Source: Desulfobulbus sp.
GTDB lineage: Bacteria; Desulfobacterota; Desulfobulbia; Desulfobulbales; Desulfobulbaceae
Assembly: GCA_003978695.1 (NCBI GenBank)
Contig: QNYF01000095.1
Coordinates: forward strand, 1 to 34,080
Direction: 5' to 3'
DNA: 34,080 nucleotides
The translations under genes and the position numbers were made by a program. Positions 1-10,368 of this stretch are shown here, piece by piece. The stretch's first letter is position 1. Each line of letters opens with the position of its first letter. The notes under the pieces are model-generated. The model had not been told where the DNA came from and searched no databases. It saw only the letters and a program-made list of their open reading frames with translations.

Positions 1-93
1 ACCACTCCCCGATGCCTCTGCAAAGGCCATTATCGGCATCAACATGAGAAACAAAAGCACCAAGGCACCAATCACAAAAGATTTCTTTTTCAT
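1..93 (-). CDS. N-terminus of an unidentified secreted/membrane protein (partial, runs off the window)
   Basis: Reverse strand from ATG at 93 reads MKKKSFVIGALVLLFLMLMPIMAFAEASGSG, a classic signal peptide. Confidence 0.6.
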   Translation of the reverse strand, partial: MKKKSFVIGALVLLFLMLMPIMAFAEASGSG

Positions 94-147
94 ATTCGAA
101 TTTCCTCTCTTTGTTTTGTTTAAACGGATTGTTGCGTTTGGGGCCCA

Positions 148-582
148 CTATGGCACAACGGTTACCGGGAGGTGACTGAGCTGTATCAGCTTGGAGACCA
201 CACTGCCAAAGATCACGGTCTTAATATTTTTCTGACCTATCCGTCCCACTATAATGAGATTGGCACTCTGCTTCTTCGCGATATAGAGCAAGGCATCGGC
301 GACCTGGCCATGCCGCACAACACCTTCGACCACGACCCCTTCAGAAGCCAGTGATTTCAACATTGGGTCCAACACCCGTTCTTGTGCTGTCTGGATCTCT
401 TCTTCACGTCGCATGTGCCGCTTTTCGTTCTCTTCTGCTGTTTGAAAAGCATAGGGAGACCATTCGATTATGTATGCCAAGACCAACCTGGCATTGACCA
501 TTTTGGTATAGGTGCTTGCATATTCTACGGCTCGACGGCTTGCTTCCGAACCATCAATACCGACTAATATTGTATCCGACAT
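148..582 (-). CDS. Universal stress protein family (UspA-like)
   Basis: MSDTILVGIDGSEASRRAVEYA start and C-terminal GRIGQKNIKTVIFGSVVSKLIQLSHLPVTVVP, typical of Usp nucleotide-binding proteins. Confidence 0.92.
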   Translation of the reverse strand: MSDTILVGIDGSEASRRAVEYASTYTKMVNARLVLAYIIEWSPYAFQTAEENEKRHMRREEEIQTAQERVLDPMLKSLASEGVVVEGVVRHGQVADALLYIAKKQSANLIIVGRIGQKNIKTVIFGSVVSKLIQLSHLPVTVVP

Positions 583-604
583 TTTTTCCTCTCTTATTTT
601 CTGT

Positions 605-665
605 GTAACTATTCAGTTACAGACCACACGTTATGCCAAAGTCGTGGTGCTACCTGAATAGTTAC
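605..665. mobile_element. Miniature hairpin element R1 (subfamily A, 61 bp)
   Basis: 12-bp perfect TIR GTAACTATTCAG (605-616) / CTGAATAGTTAC (654-665); flanked directly by 8-bp direct repeat TTTTCTGT at 597-604 and 666-673. Confidence 0.85.
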
Positions 666-752
666 TTTTCTGTTTGAGTTAAACATGTTGATCATCTTCG
701 AATCAAAATCTATGTTTTGGCTTGATGAGTTTCGTCCAAGGTTAGAAAAATT

Positions 753-1970
753 CTATTTTACCTGGCCAAATTCTATGAAAGAACCTTCCCTCATATACAC
801 ACCCATTTCGATGAACACACCGGAAACATCTCCGGCCGGATCAAAATCGAGACTGCCGGCAGCCCCTTCGTAGTTAATTGGTTTTCCTGCTTTGAGAAGT
901 GCTTTGGCCTTTTTCCATTCACCCGGCAAAATAACCTCGCCAGGGGCTGAGGCTACATCCCGCAAGGCCTTGGACAGTCCGTTACGCTCAACCTTGCCAC
1001 TCTTTTCTATTGCCAATGCCAATAAAAATGCTGCATCATAGGACTGGGCAGCAAACGTTGCTGTCGGATTTATACCTGCCTTCCACGCCAGCCGGGTAAA
1101 CTCACGGGCACCGTTAGAATCTGACCTACCTGGTTTAGTAGCAATCATTCCCCTGAGCTTATCACTGCCAATAGCAGTAATCAGCTTGTTGTTTACCATT
1201 GCATCCCCCCCCACAAACTGACTGAAACCACCCGCTTCAACGGCCTGGCGGAGAATCGTCTTGCCCGAGCCGTTGGCGTATGCTATCACGACCAATGTGT
1301 TAACTCCCGAAGAAGCCAGCTTGTTAACTAAAGCACTATAGTCATCTTTACCCTCTTTATGGCCCTGGTTTGCAGCAACCTTGCCACCGGCGGCAGTAAA
1401 ATTGTCGGAAAGGGCACTGGCCAATCCTTTGCCATAATCATTATCTACATAGGTGATAGCAATATTCTTGATCCCTTTAGACAACAACAACCGCGCCATG
1501 ACGCTTCCCTGATAAATATCTGAAGGTACCGTGCGAAACACAAGATCATTATCGTCCAAAGCTGAAATAGCCGGAGAGGTCGCTGAAGGTGACACCATGG
1601 TAACACCACCGGGAATAGCCACATCCTTAGCTGCAGAAATGGTTGCTCCTGAACAGAGACCGCCAACGAGGGCCACAACTTTCTTCCCATTCACTAACTC
1701 AGTAGCCGCAGCTACGGCGGCAGCGGCCTCTCCACAAGTGGTATCCGCAAAAGGAAGGATGATTTTTTGACCGTCCAATACGCCGCCTTGATTGTTGACG
1801 TTTTTGATTGCCAGTTTCGCCGCTTTGAAAATTGACGGTGTCAGGTTTTTGGACGGACCGGTAAAACCGCCCAAAAAACCAACGGTCACATCAGCCATTG
1901 CAATGCTCGATCCTAATAATGCGATGGACAGGACGGCTGCCATGAGTAAACGTTTCGGGTTTTTCAGCAT
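753..1970 (-). CDS. Branched-chain amino acid ABC transporter substrate-binding protein (LivK-like)
   Basis: Signal peptide followed by a periplasmic-binding fold: VTVGFLGGFTGPSKNLTPSIFKAAKLAIKNVNNQGGVLDGQKI... Confidence 0.9.
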   Translation of the reverse strand: MLKNPKRLLMAAVLSIALLGSSIAMADVTVGFLGGFTGPSKNLTPSIFKAAKLAIKNVNNQGGVLDGQKIILPFADTTCGEAAAAVAAATELVNGKKVVALVGGLCSGATISAAKDVAIPGGVTMVSPSATSPAISALDDNDLVFRTVPSDIYQGSVMARLLLSKGIKNIAITYVDNDYGKGLASALSDNFTAAGGKVAANQGHKEGKDDYSALVNKLASSGVNTLVVIAYANGSGKTILRQAVEAGGFSQFVGGDAMVNNKLITAIGSDKLRGMIATKPGRSDSNGAREFTRLAWKAGINPTATFAAQSYDAAFLLALAIEKSGKVERNGLSKALRDVASAPGEVILPGEWKKAKALLKAGKPINYEGAAGSLDFDPAGDVSGVFIEMGVYMREGSFIEFGQVK

Positions 1971-2454
1971 GGATTGTTCCTCCTTATAGTTGAGATTAGA
2001 ATCTCTATTGATATGCGTATAGGCCTGTCGTGGATCGACTCAAACAACAGGCAAGCCCAAAAGTAGTCGACTTTCAAGGTTCAGATTTTTCGAGCAATAT
2101 CTTGAGCGAGGTGTAGGACATACCTCTCCTCCTCTCAATCATCTCATTAGTCATCTGAATATTTTACTACATTGCCCTTTATGCGTTTCACGGTTTTTCA
2201 TATTTCTTGCAGTGCCAGTTCTTGATTTTGTTTTCAACGGTATTTAATAATGTCGTATTGTGATTAGAGCGAAGAGGAAGCTTTAGCAAGATAACAAAAA
2301 ATCGCTTTTACCATTGTGCAGCAAGAAAAAATCAGGATACACTCGAAAAATCCTGAGAAATGGAAGCACTCTGTTTCTACACAATTTGACTGCAATTAAG
2401 CCAAAAAAAAAGCCAACCTTCTTCAAACTACTGAAATGAAGCTACAAAGCTAGC

Positions 2455-2672
2455 GGATAATCTGCAAGTCTATTCTGTTAAAATTGATAACTGTTTGCCG
2501 TTAAAGATTATCCATTCTCGACACCGGTTCTAAGAAAAAGAGATTCCAATGACGACTTTCTGCAAAATGATCACTGAAAGAATAAATTGTAATGAGCTAT
2601 CTGATATAAAATTATCAGACCTTGATAACGAAATGACTCTTCCCCCAGAAAAGCGTGCTTTTCTGGGGGAAG
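2455..2672 (+). promoter_or_regulatory. Candidate structured leader/sRNA region ending in an intrinsic terminator
   Basis: Inverted repeats GGATAATCT (2455-2463)/AGATTATCC (2505-2513) and TCTGATA (2600-2606)/TATCAGA (2613-2619), then a terminator hairpin; no credible ORF. Confidence 0.4.
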
Positions 2673-2680
2673 AAATTTTT
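2639..2680 (+). terminator. Intrinsic-terminator-like hairpin
   Basis: Perfect 15-bp stem CTTCCCCCAGAAAAG-CGTG-CTTTTCTGGGGGAAG followed by AAATTTTT. Confidence 0.7.
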
Positions 2681-2748
2681 CTTTGTTGTATATGATTATT
2701 TGTAAAGGGAATGAGCAAACATCCCAATCCAGAACAGGAACAATTTAC

Positions 2749-3339
2749 ATGGCATTTCAAGAACGTTACCGGAGTGGTGACACTCCCTGGGAAATCAACC
2801 GGGCTGATTACAACCTGATCAATGCGGTGCAGGACATCCCCATTAGTCCATGTAGGACTCTTGATATCGGCTGCGGAACAGGAAACAACGCTCTCTGGCT
2901 CAGTCAACAGGGGTTCAAGAGCGTTGGTATTGACAGCAGTAATCTCGCAATAGACCGAGCCAGAGAAAAAGCCCGCAACTCAGGAGCAGATTGCTCATTT
3001 CATGTGCTGGATTTTATAGAGAATAGTATTCCGGATGCACCCTTTGATTTTGTTTTTGACAGGGGCTGTTTCCACCTTTTTCGCAAACATAACAGCAGAA
3101 AACAGTTTGCTGCAAAGGTCGCGCAAATTCTCAATAAAGACGGCCACTGGTTGACCCTTACCGGCAATGTCGATGAAACCAGGGAAGGCCCCGGTCCTCC
3201 TCGACTCAGTGCCTTGGAAATTATTTCTGCAGTTGAGCCATATTTTGAAATTCTTTCACTGGTTGCAAATCACTTTGATTCTGATCAGGAAGTCCCGGCA
3301 AAAAACTGGGTCTGCCTCATGAAGAAGCGAAACAAATAA
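2749..3339 (+). CDS. Class I SAM-dependent methyltransferase
   Basis: Motif I LDIGCGTGNNALWLSQQGF and downstream methyltransferase fold; start set at MAFQERYRSGDTPWEIN rather than the longer ORF start at 2683. Confidence 0.85.
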   Translation: MAFQERYRSGDTPWEINRADYNLINAVQDIPISPCRTLDIGCGTGNNALWLSQQGFKSVGIDSSNLAIDRAREKARNSGADCSFHVLDFIENSIPDAPFDFVFDRGCFHLFRKHNSRKQFAAKVAQILNKDGHWLTLTGNVDETREGPGPPRLSALEIISAVEPYFEILSLVANHFDSDQEVPAKNWVCLMKKRNK

Positions 3340-3402
3340 CCTCCTCTCCTTTCTCTAATTCTCCGGACTCACTTGATACAGATAAAGAATACGTAAAAGA
3401 TG

Positions 3403-3461
3403 GTAACTTCAGTTACAGACCACACGTTATACCAAAGTAGTGGTGCTACCTGAAGAGTTCC
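3403..3461. mobile_element. Miniature hairpin element R2 (subfamily A)
   Basis: Core TTACAGACCACACGTTATACCAAAGTAGTGGTGCTAC nearly identical to R1; ends GTAACTTCAG / CTGAAGAGTTCC; 8-bp direct repeat AAAAGATG at 3395-3402 and 3462-3469. Confidence 0.82.
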
Positions 3462-3512
3462 AAAAGATGACAATTTAAGAGTAACGTATTCCCGTATTTT
3501 TCGTATTTCTAC

Positions 3513-4118
3513 TTAGGAAAGAAGGATGAGGCCGGCTATCCAGGAGAACTGCTCCTGTTCGTCATTTTCCTGCGTAAAAAGGTCACCGGACCAGCCTGCT
3601 GATTCCATCAGCTTGCCCACATTGACGCCATAACCGGAGAGGGACGGACGGGCCTGGTTCGGATAGCGGCATTTTTTTATTGTGGTAACAGCACGGCAGT
3701 CTGGCTGATCCGCACAAAAACATGGTTTGCAGGAACCTCCCGCAAAACCTGCCGCATTTGAAAAACCGTTTTGCCGGGCCTTAATCTCAAGGGCTGCCAC
3801 CAGTTCATGGAGTAGCCGCATGACTTCGGGCCGTTCTTCCCCCAGAAGCGAACAGGCCTGTATTTCAAGGCGAACCACCAGAACATAACGGCACTCTTTA
3901 AGAAATCTTCTGAACTCTTCCGGCCCACCGACATAAGGCGGGCAGCTTAAGGACTGGCCCCAAAAAGGACATTGAGGGTGGAGACAAAAATCAGCCAGTG
4001 TATCTTCTACGCTGACAAGATCAGGGGATATGATTCGGGCTTTCGTGGCCCCGAGTTGTTCTGCCGTGGCAAGGAGAAAAGTAAGGGCATCGTCGTCCAT
4101 TGGAACCCTTACCCTCAA
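3513..4118 (-). CDS. DUF2284 family predicted metal-binding protein
   Basis: Cys-rich pattern CLHPQCPFWGQSLSCPPYVGGPEEF, CKPCFCADQPDC, and ARPSLSGYGVNVGKLMESAGW. Confidence 0.8.
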   Translation of the reverse strand: MRVRVPMDDDALTFLLATAEQLGATKARIISPDLVSVEDTLADFCLHPQCPFWGQSLSCPPYVGGPEEFRRFLKECRYVLVVRLEIQACSLLGEERPEVMRLLHELVAALEIKARQNGFSNAAGFAGGSCKPCFCADQPDCRAVTTIKKCRYPNQARPSLSGYGVNVGKLMESAGWSGDLFTQENDEQEQFSWIAGLILLS

Positions 4119-4124
4119 ACCAAC

Positions 4125-4919
4125 TCAGTTAAGGGCATCGGCAATTCCCACGGCATAGCACGTTTTACATACATCATGCACCCGCAGAATATCGACTCCC
4201 TGCCGGGCACAAAGGGCTGAAACAACAGCCGTTGGACAGTCACGCTCAGCAAGGGGGATGTTAAGCAATGACTTGAAAAACGACTTACGGGAATGACCGA
4301 TAAGCACCTTATGACCAAGGCGTTTAAAAACATCGATATTTCGCAGGATGTCCAGGTTATGGTCCAGGGTTTTGCCAAAACCAATGCCAGGATCAATTAT
4401 GATTCGCTCCTGATGAATACCGTTTGCAACCAGCCACTCTATCCGCTCCCTGAAAAAGGCGACAATTTCATCAATGACATTGTCATAAGCAGGCTTTATC
4501 TGCATTGTATCAGGGGTTCCCTGCATGTGCATGATAATCACCGGCCCGTCGTATGCCCTGACCACATCGATCATTTTGGGGTCATGACGAAGAGCAGAGA
4601 TGTCATTGACCATGGTAGCACCAGCTGCAAGTGCTTTCTCTGCGACCTCAGCCTTTGTTGTATCAATGGATACCGGCACATCAGGGGCGACCTTGCGAAG
4701 GGCTGTAACAGCCAAAATAACCCTTCTAAGCTCTTCTTCAACAGAAACAGGATCGGCAAAAGGACGGGTTGATTCGCCTCCGACATCGATAATATCTGCG
4801 CCATCTGCAATCATCTGCTCAACTTGAGAACGTATTGTAACTTCCTCAACAAAGGAACCACCATCAGAAAAAGAATCCGGAGTGACGTTGAGTATCCCCA
4901 TTATTTCTGGTGCAATCAT
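4125..4919 (-). CDS. folP: Dihydropteroate synthase
   Basis: MGILNVTPDSFSDGG, DVGGESTRPFADPVS, IDPGIGFGKTLDHNL, IGHSRKSFF motifs. Confidence 0.96.
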   Translation of the reverse strand: MIAPEIMGILNVTPDSFSDGGSFVEEVTIRSQVEQMIADGADIIDVGGESTRPFADPVSVEEELRRVILAVTALRKVAPDVPVSIDTTKAEVAEKALAAGATMVNDISALRHDPKMIDVVRAYDGPVIIMHMQGTPDTMQIKPAYDNVIDEIVAFFRERIEWLVANGIHQERIIIDPGIGFGKTLDHNLDILRNIDVFKRLGHKVLIGHSRKSFFKSLLNIPLAERDCPTAVVSALCARQGVDILRVHDVCKTCYAVGIADALN

Positions 4920-4931
4920 CTGATTTTCCTT

Positions 4932-4963
4932 AAAAAAAAGGCACAGGAAGAATCCTGTGCCTT
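4932..4963 (-). terminator. Intrinsic terminator downstream of ftsH
   Basis: Minus strand AAGGCACAGGA-TTCT-TCCTGTGCCTT followed by an unbroken T8 run (4932-4939), directly abutting the folP RBS. Confidence 0.88.
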
Positions 4964-5022
4964 GTGATTACATCGCCAAACAGTTACAGCGTACCCAGCT
5001 GAAACGTTATAAAATGTCTACT

Positions 5023-6975
5023 TTATGCTGTTTCTGTTTCAGCCTCCGGCTCGTTTGTCTCAAGCGGAGTTTCTTCTTCGGCAGCCTCCGGTGCGGACTG
5101 GACAGGCTGTTGTTCCTGAGAGCCTTCCGGCTCTGGAGTTGCAGACTCTTCTTTTGCCAGTGGTTCACCGGGATCTTTTCCATCTTTCAGGTTCTGCATA
5201 ATCCGGTCAATATCTTCAAGCATGATGGTTTCTTTTTCAAGCAGTTCATCAGCAACAGCTTTCAAAATATCGAGATTATCCTGAAGCAATTTGTTCACTC
5301 TTTTGTTGGCGTCTATAACGATATCTTTCACTGCCTCATCTATCTTCTGGGCGGTCGCTTCGCTGAAATCACGATGCTGGGCAATCTCCCGGCCAAGGAA
5401 AATCTGCTCTTCCTTTTTTCCATAAGCCAGCGGGCCGAGTCCATCATCCATTCCCCATTCACAGACCATCTTCCGGGCAAGCTCACTGGCCCGCTCAATA
5501 TCACTGCCGGCACCGGTGGTTATCTCGTTAAAAATAATTTTCTCCGCCTCACGACCGCCAAACAGGATGGCAATGGTATTTAAAAGAAAACTTTTTGAAT
5601 GGGTATATTTTTCGTCCACAGGTAGCTGCATGGTCAACCCCAATGCCCTGCCTCTTGGTATAATTGTGACCTTGTGGATGGGATCAGTGTCGGGAAGCAA
5701 TCGGGCAACAATGGCATGTCCGGCCTCATGATAGGCAGTAATCTCCTTTTCCTTGTCTGAAATTATCATGGAGCGCCGCTCAGCCCCCATCATAATTTTA
5801 TCTTTGGCCTTCTCCATAAGTTCCATGCTGATCTCTTCATCTCCCAGACGGGCAGCCATAAGCGCGGCCTCGTTTACAAGATTTTCAAGATCAGCACCGG
5901 AAAAACCAGGTGTACCACGGGCAATGACTCCCATGTCGACTTTATCAGACATTTTTGTCTTCTTGCCGTAAATCTCTAAAATAAGCTGGCGGCCTTTAAT
6001 ATCTGGTACCGGCACGATAATCTGCCGATCGAAACGACCGGGTCGAAGCAATGCCGGATCAAGAACATCCGGGCGGTTGGTTGCCGCAATGATAATAACA
6101 CCATCATTGGCCTCAAATCCGTCCATCTCAACGAGCAGCTGGTTGAGAGTCTGTTCACGTTCGTCGTGTCCGCCACCAAGTCCTGCGCCACGATGCCGTC
6201 CAACAGCATCAATTTCGTCAATGAATATTATACAGGGGGCATTCTTCTTCCCCTGATTAAACAGATCGCGCACACGGGAAGCACCTACGCCAACAAACAT
6301 TTCCACAAAATCAGAACCGGAAATGGTATAAAATGGAACCTGTGCCTCACCGGCAATAGCCCTGGCCAGGAGGGTTTTTCCTGTACCCGGTGAGCCTGCA
6401 AGCAACACCCCTTTGGGAATACGACCGCCAAGTTTAGTAAATTTCTGCGGGTCTTTTAAAAAATCAATGATCTCTTCAAGCTCTTCCTTGGCTTCATCAA
6501 TACCGGCAACATCCTTAAATGTCACATCAACTTCACCCTCACCCTGGAGTTTGGCCCGGGTTTTGCCAAAGCTGAGCGCACCACCCTTCCCCCCCATCTG
6601 CATCTGGCGCATAAAAAATATCCAGACACCAATAAGCAGCAACATGGGAAACCAGGAAATAAAAATGGACATCCAGAAAGACTCTTTATCAGCTTCTTTG
6701 ACGCCAATATTTACTCCGGACTTCCGCAGCATCGGGATGAGTTCGGCATCATCAGGTACTACAGTCACAAAGGGATGACCATCCTGTCCGGACCCGAGAA
6801 TTCTATCACCCTGAATAGTTACCTTTTGAATGGCTCCGGCCTCAACACTTGACCAGAACTCACTATAACTCATGGAAGCCCGTTGGTTTTGCGGGGTATT
6901 GAACAGGTTGAAGAGCAGGATCATGGTCAGACCAATCACCAGCCACATGCTCAAATTCTTATAAAATGTATTCAA
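5023..6975 (-). CDS. ftsH: ATP-dependent zinc metalloprotease FtsH
   Basis: AAA Walker [19 protein letters not shown], second-region-of-homology [13 protein letters not shown], and HEAGH zinc motif. Confidence 0.97.
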   Translation of the reverse strand: MNTFYKNLSMWLVIGLTMILLFNLFNTPQNQRASMSYSEFWSSVEAGAIQKVTIQGDRILGSGQDGHPFVTVVPDDAELIPMLRKSGVNIGVKEADKESFWMSIFISWFPMLLLIGVWIFFMRQMQMGGKGGALSFGKTRAKLQGEGEVDVTFKDVAGIDEAKEELEEIIDFLKDPQKFTKLGGRIPKGVLLAGSPGTGKTLLARAIAGEAQVPFYTISGSDFVEMFVGVGASRVRDLFNQGKKNAPCIIFIDEIDAVGRHRGAGLGGGHDEREQTLNQLLVEMDGFEANDGVIIIAATNRPDVLDPALLRPGRFDRQIIVPVPDIKGRQLILEIYGKKTKMSDKVDMGVIARGTPGFSGADLENLVNEAALMAARLGDEEISMELMEKAKDKIMMGAERRSMIISDKEKEITAYHEAGHAIVARLLPDTDPIHKVTIIPRGRALGLTMQLPVDEKYTHSKSFLLNTIAILFGGREAEKIIFNEITTGAGSDIERASELARKMVCEWGMDDGLGPLAYGKKEEQIFLGREIAQHRDFSEATAQKIDEAVKDIVIDANKRVNKLLQDNLDILKAVADELLEKETIMLEDIDRIMQNLKDGKDPGEPLAKEESATPEPEGSQEQQPVQSAPEAAEEETPLETNEPEAETETA

Positions 6976-7108
6976 AAAACACTCTCCAAAAATAACTCTT
7001 GATAGAGTCGAACAGATCTCTGTACGACATTTTCAGTAATATACCCGCCCCGCATAAAAAAGCTCAGGGGTACGTTCTCAATCATCTATTGTAGGGACTC
7101 TTTGCCGT

Positions 7109-10100
7109 TCAGTCAATGGCAGCAGAGAATTCCTGTACTGTTTTTACATCTATTTCCCGTTCAGACAATGTCGCAATGGCCATTGTCATCGAAGAAGCCC
7201 CGGTAATGGTTGTGGTATAGGGAATGTGGTAGTCCAGGGCTGCCCTGCGGATAGAGTACGAATCTTCAGTGGTTCTCGATCCTGAGGAGGTGTTGATTAT
7301 CCACTGAACCTGACCGTCTTTCAACTTATCAAGAATATGTGGTCTACCCTGTGAGATCTTATTGACCTTTTCGCACTCTATACCATGTTCGGCCAGTTTA
7401 TTCGCTGTGCCACGGGTTGCAAGCAGGTGAAATCCCTGCGCAACAAGGGATTTTGCTACTGAAACAACAGCATCCTTATCGCCGTGCCGGACACTGACAA
7501 AAACAGTTCCTGACATGGGTAGATTCTGGCCCACAGCCTGTTGCGCCTTGGCAAGGGCAAGGCCGAGATTATCATCAATCCCCATGACCTCGCCGGTGGA
7601 CTTCATTTCCGGGCCAAGAAGGGTATCAACATTTTCAAAACGATCAAACGGGAAGACAGCCTCTTTAACAGCCCAGTGCCTGACGGATATTTCCTTTGTA
7701 AAGCCGAGTTCTTCAAGAGACTGGCCCATCATCACCCTGGTTGCGACCTTGGCAAGAGGCACTCCTGTTGCCTTTGATACAAAAGGAATTGTCCGTGATG
7801 CCCTGGGGTTAACCTCCAGAATATAGAGATCATTTCCCTTAACGGCATACTGGACGTTCATGAGTCCGATAACTCCCAGCTCTCCGGCCATGGCCTTGGT
7901 TGCCCGTGTGATTTCTTCTATCATGTGCGGGGAGAGGGTATGGGGCGGCAGGACACAGGCTGAGTCACCGGAATGGATACCGGCTTCTTCAATATGCTCC
8001 ATAATGCCACCAATAACGGTCATGCTGCCGTCGGAGACAGCGTCAACATCAACCTCAATGGCATCCTTTAAGAATTTATCCAGTAGAACGGGATGTTCAC
8101 TGCCAACAATACTCGGCAGAGACATGAAATCACGGATACCCTGTTCATTGTAGACAATACGCATGTCACGCCCGCCCAGAACATAGGATGGCCGCATGAC
8201 CACAGGAAAACCAATCTCTTCAACAGCAGCAAGAGCTTCCTCAAGCGTGTGGACTGTCGCATTATCAGGCTGGCGAAGGCCAAGTTTCTGCAGCAACTGC
8301 TGGAACCGTTTACGGTCCTCGGCCCGGTCAATGGCATCAGGCGGTGTTCCAACAATGGGTACGCCTGCCTGGTCAAGGCTGACAGCAAGATTAAGCGGAG
8401 TCTGTCCGCCAAACTGGACGATAACGCCATCAGGTTTTTCCAGCTCAATGATCGAGAGTACGTCCTCGCGGGTTAACGGTTCAAAGTAGAGCCGGTCAGA
8501 GGTATCATAATCAGTTGATACAGTTTCCGGATTTGAGTTGACCATAATCGACTCAACACCAATCTCGGCAAGCGCAAACGAAGCATGCACGCAGCAGTAA
8601 TCAAACTCAATCCCCTGGCCGATCCGGTTCGGGCCGCCACCCAGAATAATTATTTTTTTCTTCTCTGAAGGGTGCGATTCATTTTCCTGCTCATAAGTGG
8701 AGTAATAATAGGGCGTATAGGATTCAAACTCAGCTGCACAGGTATCCACCAGTTTATACACGGGATTCACTGAACGCTCTTTTCTCAGCTTGCGAATATC
8801 ATCTTCAGAAGTTCCCGTAAGGTGTGCGAGCTGGACATCTGAAAAGCCATACTGTTTCACTTCATAGAGGAAATCAGCATCAAGACCTGTAAAGCCCCGG
8901 CTGCGGATTTCATTCCCTTTGACCAGGATCTGATGCAGGTTGGTCAGATACCATGGGTCGATCAGGGTAAGCTCATGGATTTTTTCCACAGACATTTCCC
9001 TGCGAAATGCCTCAAACAAAAATGCGACCCGCCTCGAATTCGGCTGGGTAAGGCCCATTTCAAGATCATCCTGGTGTAAACCGTCAAGTTCTTCTTTGCC
9101 GTCAAAACCAAACCCCATTCTGCCGATTTCAAGAGAGCGCATTCCTTTCTGAAAGGCTTCCTTGAATGTCCGGCCAATGGCCATGGTTTCCCCGACCGAT
9201 TTCATGGCTGTTGTCAGCACATCATCGGCTTCAGGAAATTTTTCAAAGGTCCAGCGGGGAATTTTTACCACACAGTAATCAATGGATGGCTCAAAGGCTG
9301 CCAGAGTTTCCCTGGTTATATCGTTGCTCAGTTCATCCAGTGTGTAGCCGATGGCAAGTTTTGCCGCAATTTTGGCAATGGGGAATCCGGTCGCCTTGGA
9401 GGCCAGAGCCGATGATCGGGAAACCCGGGGGTTCATCTCAATAATCATCATCTCCCCATCTGCCGGGTTAACAGCAAACTGGACATTGGAGCCACCCGTT
9501 TCTACACCAATTTCGCGAATAATGGCAATGGCAGCATCCCGCATTTCCTGATATTCCCGGTCTGACAGAGTCTGTTGCGGAGCAACGGTTATCGAGTCTC
9601 CTGTATGTACGCCCATGGCGTCAATATTTTCTATGGAACAGATAATGACGACGTTGTCATTCCGGTCACGCATAACCTCAAGTTCATACTCCTTCCAGCC
9701 AAGCAGACTCCGCTCGAGCATGATTTCAGTGGTCATGGACAGATCAAGACCTGCCGTGCACATCTCCCGCAACTCCTGCCGGTTATATGCCACCCCGCCT
9801 CCTGTTCCACCAAGAGTAAAACTGGGACGGACAATGACCGGAAACCCAATATCATCACCAGCTGCCATGGCATCTTCAATGGTATGAACAATGGCAGACT
9901 TGGGAACGCTGAGGCCGATCTTATTCATGGCATCACGGAATTCTTCCCTGCCCTCCGCCTTGCGAATAACAGCTATATCTGCCGCCAGCATTTCCACGTT
10001 ATACTTTTCCAGAATGCCGGTTTCAGCAACCTTGATCGCAGTATTAAGCGCTGTCTGCCCACCCAGTGTCGGCAACAGGGCATCAGGCTTTTCCCGCTCA

Positions 10101-10333
10101 ATCACCTTAATAACGCATTCCGGAGTGATAGGTTCTATATAGGTGCGGTCAGCGAGCCCCGGATCAGTCATGATGGTTGCCGGGTTCGAGTTAATCAACA
10201 CAACCTCGTATCCCTCTTCCTTGAGCGCCTTGACTGCCTGCGCACCGGAATAGTCAAACTCACATGCCTGACTGATGATAATCGGGCCGGAACCGAGAAT
10301 AAGGATCTTTTTAATATCTGAACGTTTTGGCAT
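7109..10333 (-). CDS. carB: Carbamoyl-phosphate synthase large subunit
   Basis: 1074 aa with two ATP-grasp halves; [30 protein letters not shown]. Confidence 0.97.
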   Translation of the reverse strand: MPKRSDIKKILILGSGPIIISQACEFDYSGAQAVKALKEEGYEVVLINSNPATIMTDPGLADRTYIEPITPECVIKVIEREKPDALLPTLGGQTALNTAIKVAETGILEKYNVEMLAADIAVIRKAEGREEFRDAMNKIGLSVPKSAIVHTIEDAMAAGDDIGFPVIVRPSFTLGGTGGGVAYNRQELREMCTAGLDLSMTTEIMLERSLLGWKEYELEVMRDRNDNVVIICSIENIDAMGVHTGDSITVAPQQTLSDREYQEMRDAAIAIIREIGVETGGSNVQFAVNPADGEMMIIEMNPRVSRSSALASKATGFPIAKIAAKLAIGYTLDELSNDITRETLAAFEPSIDYCVVKIPRWTFEKFPEADDVLTTAMKSVGETMAIGRTFKEAFQKGMRSLEIGRMGFGFDGKEELDGLHQDDLEMGLTQPNSRRVAFLFEAFRREMSVEKIHELTLIDPWYLTNLHQILVKGNEIRSRGFTGLDADFLYEVKQYGFSDVQLAHLTGTSEDDIRKLRKERSVNPVYKLVDTCAAEFESYTPYYYSTYEQENESHPSEKKKIIILGGGPNRIGQGIEFDYCCVHASFALAEIGVESIMVNSNPETVSTDYDTSDRLYFEPLTREDVLSIIELEKPDGVIVQFGGQTPLNLAVSLDQAGVPIVGTPPDAIDRAEDRKRFQQLLQKLGLRQPDNATVHTLEEALAAVEEIGFPVVMRPSYVLGGRDMRIVYNEQGIRDFMSLPSIVGSEHPVLLDKFLKDAIEVDVDAVSDGSMTVIGGIMEHIEEAGIHSGDSACVLPPHTLSPHMIEEITRATKAMAGELGVIGLMNVQYAVKGNDLYILEVNPRASRTIPFVSKATGVPLAKVATRVMMGQSLEELGFTKEISVRHWAVKEAVFPFDRFENVDTLLGPEMKSTGEVMGIDDNLGLALAKAQQAVGQNLPMSGTVFVSVRHGDKDAVVSVAKSLVAQGFHLLATRGTANKLAEHGIECEKVNKISQGRPHILDKLKDGQVQWIINTSSGSRTTEDSYSIRRAALDYHIPYTTTITGASSMTMAIATLSEREIDVKTVQEFSAAID

Positions 10334-10368
10334 AAGAGTACAGGTATTGAGATGATAGAGGATAGACG

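Noticed and set aside
2530-2907. Minus-strand 125-aa ORF overlapping the methyltransferase
   Set aside because: Antisense to a convincing CDS and spans the terminator hairpin; no recognisable domain
4957-5583. 208-aa plus-strand ORF antisense to ftsH
   Set aside because: Shadow ORF of ftsH; Cys/Phe/Leu-rich low-complexity start, no domain
6811-6822. Exact 12-mer CTGAATAGTTAC (the hairpin-element end) inside ftsH
   Set aside because: No partner TIR or core nearby and it encodes a plausible FtsH segment (KVTIQGD); treated as coincidence or, at most, a curiosity
9575-10321. 248-aa plus-strand ORF antisense to carB
   Set aside because: Shadow ORF of a highly conserved gene; composition looks like antisense translation
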